DNA of 5,253 bases, from positions 1 to 5,253 of the forward strand of contig VAZF01000449.1 of NCBI GenBank assembly GCA_005888425.1, read 5' to 3'. The notes under the pieces were generated by a model. It did no database searches. It was given only the letters and a program-made list of their open reading frames with translations, and was not told the DNA's origin. The DNA is from Alphaproteobacteria bacterium (GTDB lineage: Bacteria; Pseudomonadota; Alphaproteobacteria; ATCC43930; CGMCC-115725). The translations under genes were made by a program, and so were the position numbers. Below are positions 1 to 4,942 of this stretch, piece after piece (position 1 is the first letter of the stretch; each line of letters begins with the position of its first letter).

Positions 1-590
1 TGCACATTCATCAGAAACGGCTTGCCCTGCCGCGCCAATTCGACGAGCGAGGCGTCGCCCGAGGAGCCGCGGATCAAGGGCGGATGCGGCTTTGTATAGG
101 GGCGCGGGCGCAGGATCGGCACGTCCAATTGCCAGAAGCGGCCGTCGTGCCGGAACGCCGCCTCGGCCCAGGCGCGGACGATAATGTCTTCGGCCTCTTC
201 GAGCCGGTCCTGCGCTTCGTGGTGATCGATGCCGAAGCCTTGATAGTCGTAGATGTTGTAGGAGCTGCCGCGGCCGAGCCCGACGATGAGCCGGCCTTTC
301 GTCAGATTGTCGAGAACGGCGAGCTGCTCGGCGAGGCGGATCGGGTGATGCAGCGAGGTCTGCAACACGGCAAAGCCGAGCGCGGCGCGCTTGAGCGCGA
401 CCGCCAGCGCGCCGGCAAAGCCGATCGGATCGGCATAGGCGCAGATGCCATCGAAATGATGCTCGCCGAGCCAGACAACATCGATGCCGAGCTCGTCGGA
501 CAGCACCGCCTCGCGCAACGTCTCGTCGATGACAATGCCGTCGCGCTCCGGATCGCGGCTGTCGGGAAACAGAAAATTGCCGAATTTCAT
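1..590 (-). CDS. Luciferase-like (LLM class) flavin-dependent oxidoreductase, N-terminal part
   Basis: The frame reads without interruption from an ATG at 590 to the left edge (196 codons plus 2 nt), so the C-terminus is outside the window. The protein looks like a bacterial luciferase-family TIM barrel that uses reduced flavin to oxidise an unknown substrate in the cytoplasm. Visible signatures are the first strand KFGNFLF (residues 2-8), WLGEHHF (40-46), HHPIRLAEQ (81-89), KGRLIVGLGRG (98-108) with SSYNIYDYQGFG after it, RPRPYTKPHPP (161-171) and RGSSGDAS (174-181). These are typical spacings for the family. The start is supported by GGAG at 597-600, six bases before the ATG, and by the fit of residue 2 onward to the usual family N-terminus. 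It is divergent from the HpnL-like gene across a 90-bp gap. The substrate cannot be assigned, since the family covers many monooxygenases and F420-dependent relatives. Confidence 0.9.
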   Translation of the reverse strand, partial: MKFGNFLFPDSRDPERDGIVIDETLREAVLSDELGIDVVWLGEHHFDGICAYADPIGFAGALAVALKRAALGFAVLQTSLHHPIRLAEQLAVLDNLTKGRLIVGLGRGSSYNIYDYQGFGIDHHEAQDRLEEAEDIIVRAWAEAAFRHDGRFWQLDVPILRPRPYTKPHPPLIRGSSGDASLVELARQGKPFLMNV

Positions 591-596
591 ATGCCG

Positions 597-600
597 CTCC
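597..600 (-). promoter_or_regulatory. Ribosome binding site of the luciferase-like gene
   Basis: GGAG on the minus strand lies six bases upstream of the ATG at 590. It supports that start for a gene that is open at its 3' end. Confidence 0.55.
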
Positions 601-614
601 GGTTCGCTGGCGCC

Positions 615-644
615 ATGACGGCCCCGGCGTTGTCACTCTGTCAA
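615..644 (-). promoter_or_regulatory. Candidate promoter of the luciferase-like gene
   Basis: The minus strand carries a perfect -35 hexamer, TTGACA, at 644-639. With an 18-base spacer the matching -10 position at 620-615 reads CGTCAT, only 3 of 6 to TATAAT. Transcription would begin near 608, giving a short leader that contains the GGAG at 600-597. The strong -35 is seen directly; the -10 is weak, as is common in GC-rich alphaproteobacteria, so promoter activity is inferred. Confidence 0.35.
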
Positions 645-649
645 GTGAC
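632..649. promoter_or_regulatory. Perfect dyad GTCACT-N6-AGTGAC, candidate operator
   Basis: Two 6-base arms, GTCACT (632-637) and AGTGAC (644-649), are perfect inverted copies separated by six bases. The dyad sits in the divergent gap between the luciferase-like and HpnL-like genes and covers the minus-strand TTGACA at 639-644. A further GTCAC half-site occurs at 666-670. The position suggests a repressor site that could block the minus-strand promoter. No regulator gene is in the window, so the binding protein is unknown. Confidence 0.4.
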
Positions 650-660
650 GGGGGCGGAAG

Positions 661-684
661 ATGGTGTCACAACCGACCTCGTGA
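661..684 (+). other. Possible 7-codon leader ORF overlapping the HpnL-like GTG start
   Basis: ATG at 661 opens a seven-codon frame (MVSQPTS) that ends in TGA at 682-684. The stop shares the sequence GTGA with the GTG start at 681, the usual arrangement for translational coupling. GGGGG at 650-654 lies six bases before this ATG, whereas the GTG itself has no ribosome binding site. The arrangement may be chance; no homology can be judged at this length. Confidence 0.2.
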
Positions 685-1643
685 ACCGCATCCTCCGCTA
701 CATCGGATTGCCGCTCGGCCTCGCGATCCTCGTTTGGCTGGTGCTCGCCTCCGATCCGGCGGCGTTGTTTGGCGTCTTCCCGCGGATCGGCTGGGGATTT
801 CTCGCGATCTTGGCGGTGCGGGCAGCAACCGTTGTCGTCGATTGCGGCGCCTGGGCATGCCTGTTGCCGCCTCGCGGCCGGCCGAGCTTCGCGCTGATGC
901 TGCCGCTGCGCTGGATCGCGGAATCGATCAACACGACCTTGCCCGCCGCGCAGATCGGCGGCGAGGTTGTGCGCGCGCGTCTGCTGCAGCGCCGCCTCGA
1001 CTCGCCGGCGCGGGGCGCCGCCTCGGTCGCGGTCGATTTCAGCCTGAGTCTTTTGGCGCAGATCCTGTTTACGCTGCTCGGCTTTGTGCTGCTCGCGCAG
1101 CTGAGCGCCGCGGGATGGTGGCCGGCGGCGGTCGCCGCCATATCGGTGCCGCTCTTTGCCGTGTTCAGCTGGGAGATGCTGGTGCGACGACGCCTGCTGG
1201 CGGCGCTCGAAGCGTGGAGCGCGCGGATCGGGCAGCGACGGCTGGCGGGGATATTGCAGCGGCTCGGCGCGGCATTGGCGCTGCTCGCGGAAAGCCGCGC
1301 GGCCCTGGCGTGGTCATTGTCGCTCCATTTGACGAGCTGGCTCGGACATGCCGCCGAAGTGTGGCTGACCTTGTGGCTGATGGGGGCGCCGACCGGGCCG
1401 GGCGAAGCCCTGATCCTCGAAAGCCTGAGCCTCGCCGCGCGCAGCGCCGCCTTTCTGATCCCGAGCGGCTGGGGCGCGCAGGAGGCCTCGCTGGTCGCGC
1501 TCGCCAGCGTGACCGGGCTATCGGCCGAGACCGCCCTCGCCCTCGGCCTGGTCAAGCGCGCCCGCGAATTTGCGGTCGGCCTGCCGGGCCTCGCCGCCTG
1601 GGCCGTCGCCGAGCATCGGCGCGCCCCTCGCCGCGCCGCCTGA
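681..1643 (+). CDS. HpnL-like integral membrane protein (LPG synthase TM / flippase-like family)
   Basis: This 320-residue hydrophobic protein has about eight membrane segments (near residues 5-23, 36-58, 117-140, 146-165, 209-236, 243-262, 268-292 and 294-312). It resembles the lysylphosphatidylglycerol synthase transmembrane family (UPF0104), in particular HpnL, a membrane protein often encoded near hopanoid genes. Supporting blocks are RWIAESINTTLPAAQIGGEVVRARLL (residues 77-102, key residues ES-N-LP-QIGGE-RA), the segment around VDFSLSLLAQ (118-127), ILESLSLAARSAAFLIPSG (245-263) and KRAREFAVGLPGLAAW (292-307). No soluble lysyl-transferase domain is present, so it is not an MprF enzyme. 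Transport or flipping of a lipid is inferred from the family. The GTG at 681 fits the family N-terminus but has no Shine-Dalgarno sequence at normal distance. An in-frame ATG at 615 would add 22 non-hydrophobic residues. The 3' end overlaps the convergent deacetylase gene. HpnL identity is less sure than the family call. Confidence 0.8.
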   Translation: MNRILRYIGLPLGLAILVWLVLASDPAALFGVFPRIGWGFLAILAVRAATVVVDCGAWACLLPPRGRPSFALMLPLRWIAESINTTLPAAQIGGEVVRARLLQRRLDSPARGAASVAVDFSLSLLAQILFTLLGFVLLAQLSAAGWWPAAVAAISVPLFAVFSWEMLVRRRLLAALEAWSARIGQRRLAGILQRLGAALALLAESRAALAWSLSLHLTSWLGHAAEVWLTLWLMGAPTGPGEALILESLSLAARSAAFLIPSGWGAQEASLVALASVTGLSAETALALGLVKRAREFAVGLPGLAAWAVAEHRRAPRRAA

Positions 1644-2393
1644 GGCCCAGCGGCCGATTTCGGCATAGATCGCGGCCGAGGGCTCGAAATCGATGCGAGG
1701 GTGACGAAACGGGACCCAGTGAAAACGCTCGCGGAACAGCCGGCCCGCATGCGGCGGCGCACCGTGATCATGGCCCGGCAGCGGCCGCCAGCTCTCGCGC
1801 GCTGTCCTGACATGCCGGAGATTGCCGCGCTCCGAAGCGTAACCGGCGAGCGCGCGCTGTTTCATCGTCGCCTCGTCGGGGGTGAGCTCGATCGTGACCT
1901 CGCCATCGTGGCGATCCGGGAATTGGTTCGAGCGCACCCGGCCGCCGGCGAAATTGTAGGCAGCGAATTCGTAAACCGGCAGGAGATCACAGAACTGCGC
2001 CGCGAGCGCGTTGGCGGCGTCGTGATCCTGATGCGCGCCTTCGAAGGCCGGAACCCAGAGCTCGCTCGCGGCGTATTCAGCGATTGCGCGGCCGGCTTCG
2101 GCCGCCGCGGCGTCGAGATGATGGCGCAACCGGCGCGACGGGTAATCGAGAAACCCGATCGGTTCACCAATCAGCGCTGCCGCCGTGCGGGCCTCCTCGC
2201 GCCGGCGCGCCACCCGCGCGGCGTAGCCGCCGCGTTGCCAGGGCCATAACGCCTCGGGCTCGGGGATTCCGGTCGTCAGAAACAACACAAAGATCCGCGC
2301 GCCGGCCAGCCGGGCACGGCGTGCGGCGATACCGCAGGCGACGATCTCGTCATCGGGATGCGGCGCCAACACGAGGATGCGGCGCGACTGCAT
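1518..2393 (-). CDS. PIG-L family zinc-dependent deacetylase
   Basis: A 291-residue member of the PIG-L/LmbE family, which removes N-acetyl groups from GlcNAc-type sugars on lipid or small-molecule acceptors. Residues 6-16 give the strand and motif ILVLAPHPDDE, with H12 and D15 as zinc ligands and D14 as the likely catalytic base. HQDH at 121-124 is the second motif and supplies the third ligand, H124; the more usual form is HPDH. Recognisable fold-like sequence ends near residue 250 (IDFEPSAAIYAEIG). Residues 251-291 are Gly/Ala-rich and are exactly the antisense of the HpnL-like 3' end, so they are probably a non-homologous extension. The ATG at 2393 follows the glycosyltransferase stop by 12 bases, with AGGA at 2407-2404 overlapping that stop as a possible ribosome binding site, so the two genes are likely co-translated. 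No signal peptide is seen, implying a cytoplasmic enzyme. The substrate is presumably the product of the upstream GT4 enzyme (inference). Confidence 0.9.
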   Translation of the reverse strand: MQSRRILVLAPHPDDEIVACGIAARRARLAGARIFVLFLTTGIPEPEALWPWQRGGYAARVARRREEARTAAALIGEPIGFLDYPSRRLRHHLDAAAAEAGRAIAEYAASELWVPAFEGAHQDHDAANALAAQFCDLLPVYEFAAYNFAGGRVRSNQFPDRHDGEVTIELTPDEATMKQRALAGYASERGNLRHVRTARESWRPLPGHDHGAPPHAGRLFRERFHWVPFRHPRIDFEPSAAIYAEIGRWASGGAARGAPMLGDGPGGEARQADRKFAGALDQAEGEGGLGR

Positions 2394-2405
2394 CAGACCA
2401 TGATC

Positions 2406-3719
2406 CTAGGCCGCCGCGCGCGTCGCCGCGGCTCGCAGCCAGACCGGCAGCAGGTCTTCGAGCAAGACATCGGCCCAGCTCGGCAGGCGGGCCTCGACAT
2501 AGGTGCGCGCCGTCTGGCCCATCGCGGCGCGACGCTGCGACGCGGCCGCGAGCTCGGCGATGGCCGCAGCCCATGCCTCCGGCCGGTCGCCCGGCAATAC
2601 GCGCAGACCCTCACAATCGGCCATCCGGCTCGCAATGCCATTGCCGGCCGCCAACAGCGATGGCAGGCCGGAGGCAAGCGCCTCGACGGCGGCGTTACCG
2701 GACTCGTCAATCATCGACGGGAACAGGAACAAATCGGCCGAGGCGTAGGCGCGCGCCAGCTCCTCTTGAGCGAGCGTGCCCGGACAGGTCACCACTGGAC
2801 CAAGCGCGGCTTCGAGCGCATCACGCTCGCTACCGGCGCCGGCACAGAACAGATATGCCGGAACGCCCTTCTGCAAGACCTGCTGTACTACTGGGATGAG
2901 CAAGGGCACATTTTTGCCGGCGTTGAGCTTGCCGGCATACATGACGATCAGCCGATCCGATGGCAGGCCGAAGCGCGCCTCGAACCAGGCGCGGTCGCGC
3001 CGCGCCGGCGAAAATAATTCGCGGTCGAGGCCGCGGCGCAACGCGACGCCGCTGTGGCGTGCCGCGTATTGGACATCGGTCCCGCCGCCATAGCTGCCCA
3101 TCGCGAAGGTGACGCTTTCGAGATGGCGCATCAGCCGGCGCTCGAGAAGGCTGCTGACCACATTCGGCAGAGCAAGTCCGTCATTGGCGATGCGGTAGGC
3201 CATGCCGCGGCCGAGCGCGCGTTCGAGGAGCCGCGCGGTCGTGATCCGCGCATATTCGGGCGTGTTGGTGTGGATCGAGCTGACCATCGGCACGCCATGG
3301 CGGCGTGCGAAGCGCGCGGCGGTGCGCGCATAGCAGAAGAACGCATCCGTCGTATGGATGACATCGTAGCCCGCGAGCTGCTGCGCGAGCCGCGGATGCC
3401 AGGGCGCGAGGTCGGTGTGGTCCGGGACATGCCGGATGACGCGCGCCGTGCTGAAGACCGGCGGCAGCAGCACGTAGCGCACCGAAGGAGACAGATCGAT
3501 GCGGCGCGGTTGCGGGCCGTTGAAATGCACCGTCAGATCGAGCCGGTCACCGTAAGCGACAGCGGCCTCGGCGAGGCGCTGCCAGCATTTTACGTGACCG
3601 CCCGCCGCCGCGGTCAGCGCGAGATCGACAAGCACTCCGACTTTGAGCGAGCGGCGCCCGGAATGCGGCGCGGCAACCGGAACGGCGTCTTGAATGCTCA
3701 ACTGCTTGATGACGGACAA
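2406..3719 (-). CDS. GT4-family glycosyltransferase, TTG start
   Basis: A 437-residue GT-B fold glycosyltransferase of family 4, which moves a sugar from a nucleotide-sugar donor to an acceptor with retention. The N-terminal Rossmann half starts with KVGVLVDLALTAAAGGH (residues 26-42), where the Gly-rich loop should contact the acceptor/donor cleft. It also has DVIHTTD (119-125) and SSIHTNTPEYAR (148-159). The C-terminal donor half contains RRGLDRELFSP (228-238), YAGKLNAGKN (261-270, with K264 and K269 as likely phosphate contacts) and ADLFLFPS (328-335). D338 and E346 form a D-x7-E version of the family E-x7-E motif, as in relatives with TDTFGxVVLEA. The TTG start is chosen because GGAGG lies eight bases upstream, an in-frame TAA lies 18 bases upstream, and the next in-frame ATG/GTG falls inside the first beta strand. 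It is first in an operon with the PIG-L deacetylase. Donor and acceptor are unknown; MshA-, BshA- or lipid-glycosylating roles all remain possible. Confidence 0.9.
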   Translation of the reverse strand: MSVIKQLSIQDAVPVAAPHSGRRSLKVGVLVDLALTAAAGGHVKCWQRLAEAAVAYGDRLDLTVHFNGPQPRRIDLSPSVRYVLLPPVFSTARVIRHVPDHTDLAPWHPRLAQQLAGYDVIHTTDAFFCYARTAARFARRHGVPMVSSIHTNTPEYARITTARLLERALGRGMAYRIANDGLALPNVVSSLLERRLMRHLESVTFAMGSYGGGTDVQYAARHSGVALRRGLDRELFSPARRDRAWFEARFGLPSDRLIVMYAGKLNAGKNVPLLIPVVQQVLQKGVPAYLFCAGAGSERDALEAALGPVVTCPGTLAQEELARAYASADLFLFPSMIDESGNAAVEALASGLPSLLAAGNGIASRMADCEGLRVLPGDRPEAWAAAIAELAAASQRRAAMGQTARTYVEARLPSWADVLLEDLLPVWLRAAATRAAA

Positions 3720-3901
3720 ACGCTCTCCCTCCGGTTACCAGCCGGCTCGCCTCTTGTTATAGGCAAGCCCGCGCTGAACCGTTACCGCCAGTTGAACCGC
3801 CGCGCGGCGCCTCGCCCAGCCGCTTGCTAGGCAGCGCCATTGTGCTGGGCTAGTGTCGCGCACGGCGAATCGCTCGCCCGCAACAGAGCAGGGGTTTTCC
3901 G
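3720..3901. promoter_or_regulatory. Divergent intergenic region between glycosyltransferase and GST genes
   Basis: This 182-bp gap must hold promoters for both flanking genes. Toward the glycosyltransferase the minus strand has TATAAC at 3761-3756, a 5 of 6 match to a -10, but the -35 position reads only TAACGG. Upstream of it, CGGTTCA occurs twice on the minus strand (3781-3775 and 3799-3793), 18 bp apart. Toward the GST gene I find no convincing -35/-10 pair. AGGGG at 3890-3894, seven bases before the ATG at 3902, is a fair ribosome binding site. No coding sequence is supported here. Confidence 0.4.
3728..3732 (-). promoter_or_regulatory. Strong Shine-Dalgarno (GGAGG) deciding a TTG start
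   Basis: GGAGG on the minus strand is eight bases upstream of the TTG at 3719. An in-frame TAA just upstream and the lack of a nearby ATG or GTG make this the deciding evidence for the glycosyltransferase start. Confidence 0.75.
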
Positions 3902-4624
3902 ATGTTCGATCTGCATTACTGGCCGACCCCAAACGGCAAGAAAGTCACCATCCTGCTGGAGGAATGCGGGCTTGAGTACAAGATCGTCCCCTGCAACATC
4001 CAGCGCGGCGATCAGTTCACGCCCGAATTTCTGAAGATGAACCCGAACCACCGCATGCCGACGATGGTCGACCATGCTCCAAAGGGCGGCGGCGCGCCGA
4101 TCGCGGTGTTCGAGTCGGGCGCGATCATGATGTACATCGCCGAGAAGGCGGGGCGCTTCTGGCCGCAGGATCTGCGCGGCAAGTACGAGGTGACCCAATG
4201 GGTCATGTGGCAGATGGCCAATCAGGGCCCAAAGCTCGGCGAGTGCGGCCATTTCCGCCGCGCCGGCCCGGAGGCGGGCGACCTATCCTATGCGATCCGC
4301 CGCTTTACCGATGAAGCCAACCGGCTCTATGGCGTTCTCAACAACCGCCTTTATCAGAGCCGCTATGTCGCCGGCGACGAGTACACGATCGCCGACATGA
4401 TCTGTTATCCCTGGACGGTCAATTGGAAGGCGCAGGGGCAGGACATCGAGGAGTTCAAATACTTTAAGCGTTGGTTCGAGGAGATCGGCGAGCGGCCGGC
4501 GGTGAAGCGCGGCATGGCGGCCGGGACCGACCTGCCGCCCGATCCGGCGAGCCTCACCGACGAGGACCGCGCCCGGATCCGCAAGATCATGTACAACCAG
4601 CGGGCAATCCCCGTCTCTGCGTGA
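3902..4624 (+). CDS. Glutathione S-transferase, Nu-class-like (YfcG/YghU type)
   Basis: A complete 240-residue cytoplasmic GST, with an N-terminal thioredoxin-like domain (about 1-85) and an all-helical C-terminal domain (about 95-210). Residues 8-12, PTPNG, carry T9 and N11, the same positions that contact glutathione in E. coli YfcG. The cis-proline segment is HRMPTMVDH (50-58, P53), and E71-S72 in FESGAI bind the gamma-glutamyl part. VAGDEYTIADM (156-166) is the helix-6 N-cap and hydrophobic-staple region, and WFEEIGERPAVKRG (191-204) matches the YghU end of the family. Nu-class enzymes reduce disulfides with glutathione rather than conjugate it well, so a glutathione-dependent disulfide oxidoreductase is the likely role. 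Length lies between YfcG (about 215) and YghU (about 288). A 30-residue charged tail follows the GST fold. The gene is transcribed away from the glycosyltransferase operon and converges on the PilZ frame, with 12 bp between the stops and no terminator hairpin visible there. Confidence 0.93.
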   Translation: MFDLHYWPTPNGKKVTILLEECGLEYKIVPCNIQRGDQFTPEFLKMNPNHRMPTMVDHAPKGGGAPIAVFESGAIMMYIAEKAGRFWPQDLRGKYEVTQWVMWQMANQGPKLGECGHFRRAGPEAGDLSYAIRRFTDEANRLYGVLNNRLYQSRYVAGDEYTIADMICYPWTVNWKAQGQDIEEFKYFKRWFEEIGERPAVKRGMAAGTDLPPDPASLTDEDRARIRKIMYNQRAIPVSA

Positions 4625-4636
4625 GGCGGCGGGCGA

Positions 4637-4870
4637 TCACACGCAGCGAACACCGACGACACCGCCCTTTCGCCACACGACCTCGCAATCGCGCTGCTGA
4701 CCGATCTGCGGCTTCAGCACCAACTCGCCCGGGCATTGCGTGATGTCGGCCGGCATCAGCTGGGCGCCGATATCCGACAGGTCCAGGATAAAACATTTCA
4801 GCGTGCAATAGCCGCTCTGGACCTCTTTCAGCCGCGCTTCACGATGCCAGGTTTGGCCGCATCGCCGGCG
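4637..4870 (-). CDS. PilZ-domain small protein, start codon not identifiable
   Basis: A 77-codon minus-strand frame reads as a PilZ domain. Counting from 4870, it shows RRR at 1-3, CTLKCFILDLSDIGAQL (22-38), a CPGELVLKP segment (46-54), and RDCEVVWRKGGVVGVRCV (60-77) followed by TGA. DLSDIG matches the (D/N)xSxxG half of the c-di-GMP site, and CEVVWR...VGV is the typical closing strand pair. The other half, RxxxR, is not present: the arginines near the N-terminus (1-3, 10, 13) are spaced differently, so c-di-GMP binding is doubtful. The frame stays open upstream beyond 4910 but has no ATG, GTG or TTG before residue 39, so its true start is unknown. Removing one base at 4896 would create an in-frame ATG at 4898 with GGGAG eight bases before it. 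It may therefore be a gene with a lost start, a sequence error, or one with a rare start codon. The domain call is firm; the function of the gene is not. Confidence 0.65.
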   Translation of the reverse strand, partial: RRRCGQTWHREARLKEVQSGYCTLKCFILDLSDIGAQLMPADITQCPGELVLKPQIGQQRDCEVVWRKGGVVGVRCV

Positions 4871-4888
4871 CGGAGCGTGGGCCTCGCC

Positions 4889-4917
4889 TTGTCGCGATAA
4901 AAGCCGCTCCCTATTAT
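4889..4917 (+). promoter_or_regulatory. Sigma70-type promoter of the NUDIX gene
   Basis: TTGTCG (4889-4894, 4 of 6) and TATTAT (4912-4917, 5 of 6) are separated by exactly 17 bases. The predicted first transcribed base is about 4924, one base before the ATG at 4925, which would make the mRNA practically leaderless. This agrees with the lack of a ribosome binding site before that ATG. Confidence 0.5.
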
Positions 4918-4942
4918 TCCGGGCATGACGGATAGCGGTCCA
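4913..4942 (-). promoter_or_regulatory. Possible divergent promoter of the PilZ frame
   Basis: On the minus strand TGGACC (4942-4937, 4 of 6 to TTGACA) and AATAAT (4918-4913, 5 of 6 to TATAAT) are 18 bases apart. The -10 shares its A/T bases with the plus-strand NUDIX -10. Transcription would begin near 4906 and run into the PilZ frame. Confidence 0.25.

Noticed and set aside
84..680. Long plus-strand open frame upstream of the HpnL-like start
   Set aside because: It is antisense to the conserved luciferase-like gene, has no membrane-protein or other recognisable character, and adds about 200 residues absent from the HpnL-like family.
698..1813. Minus-strand 371-codon open frame across the HpnL-like gene
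   Set aside because: Its composition is Arg/Ser/Ala-rich as expected of antisense in GC-rich DNA, while the plus strand reads as a coherent membrane protein with family motifs.
1701..3093. Several plus-strand open frames across the PIG-L and glycosyltransferase genes
   Set aside because: They show no domain motifs and lie opposite two clearly recognised enzymes.
3054..3830. Plus-strand 258-codon open frame opposite the glycosyltransferase N-terminal half
   Set aside because: It is antisense to conserved GT4 sequence and has no recognisable motif, despite its length.
3814..3850. Inverted repeat GCCCAGC / GCTGGGC with a 23-base loop
   Set aside because: Seven GC-rich bases with a long loop and no T-run are weak evidence for an operator or terminator in DNA of this composition.
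3827..4252. Minus-strand 141-codon open frame opposite the GST gene
   Set aside because: It mirrors codons of the GST and has no features of its own.
2406..4624. Bacillithiol or mycothiol synthesis locus
   Set aside because: The GT4 and PIG-L pair and a neighbouring GST suggest it, but no cysteine ligase (MshC or BshC) is seen, alphaproteobacteria normally use glutathione, and the GST has Nu-class glutathione-binding residues.
4587..4808. Minus-strand 73-codon open frame starting with ATG
   Set aside because: It is a different frame over the PilZ sequence; its translation is Arg/Ala-rich and has no PilZ motifs, whereas the neighbouring frame reads as a PilZ domain.
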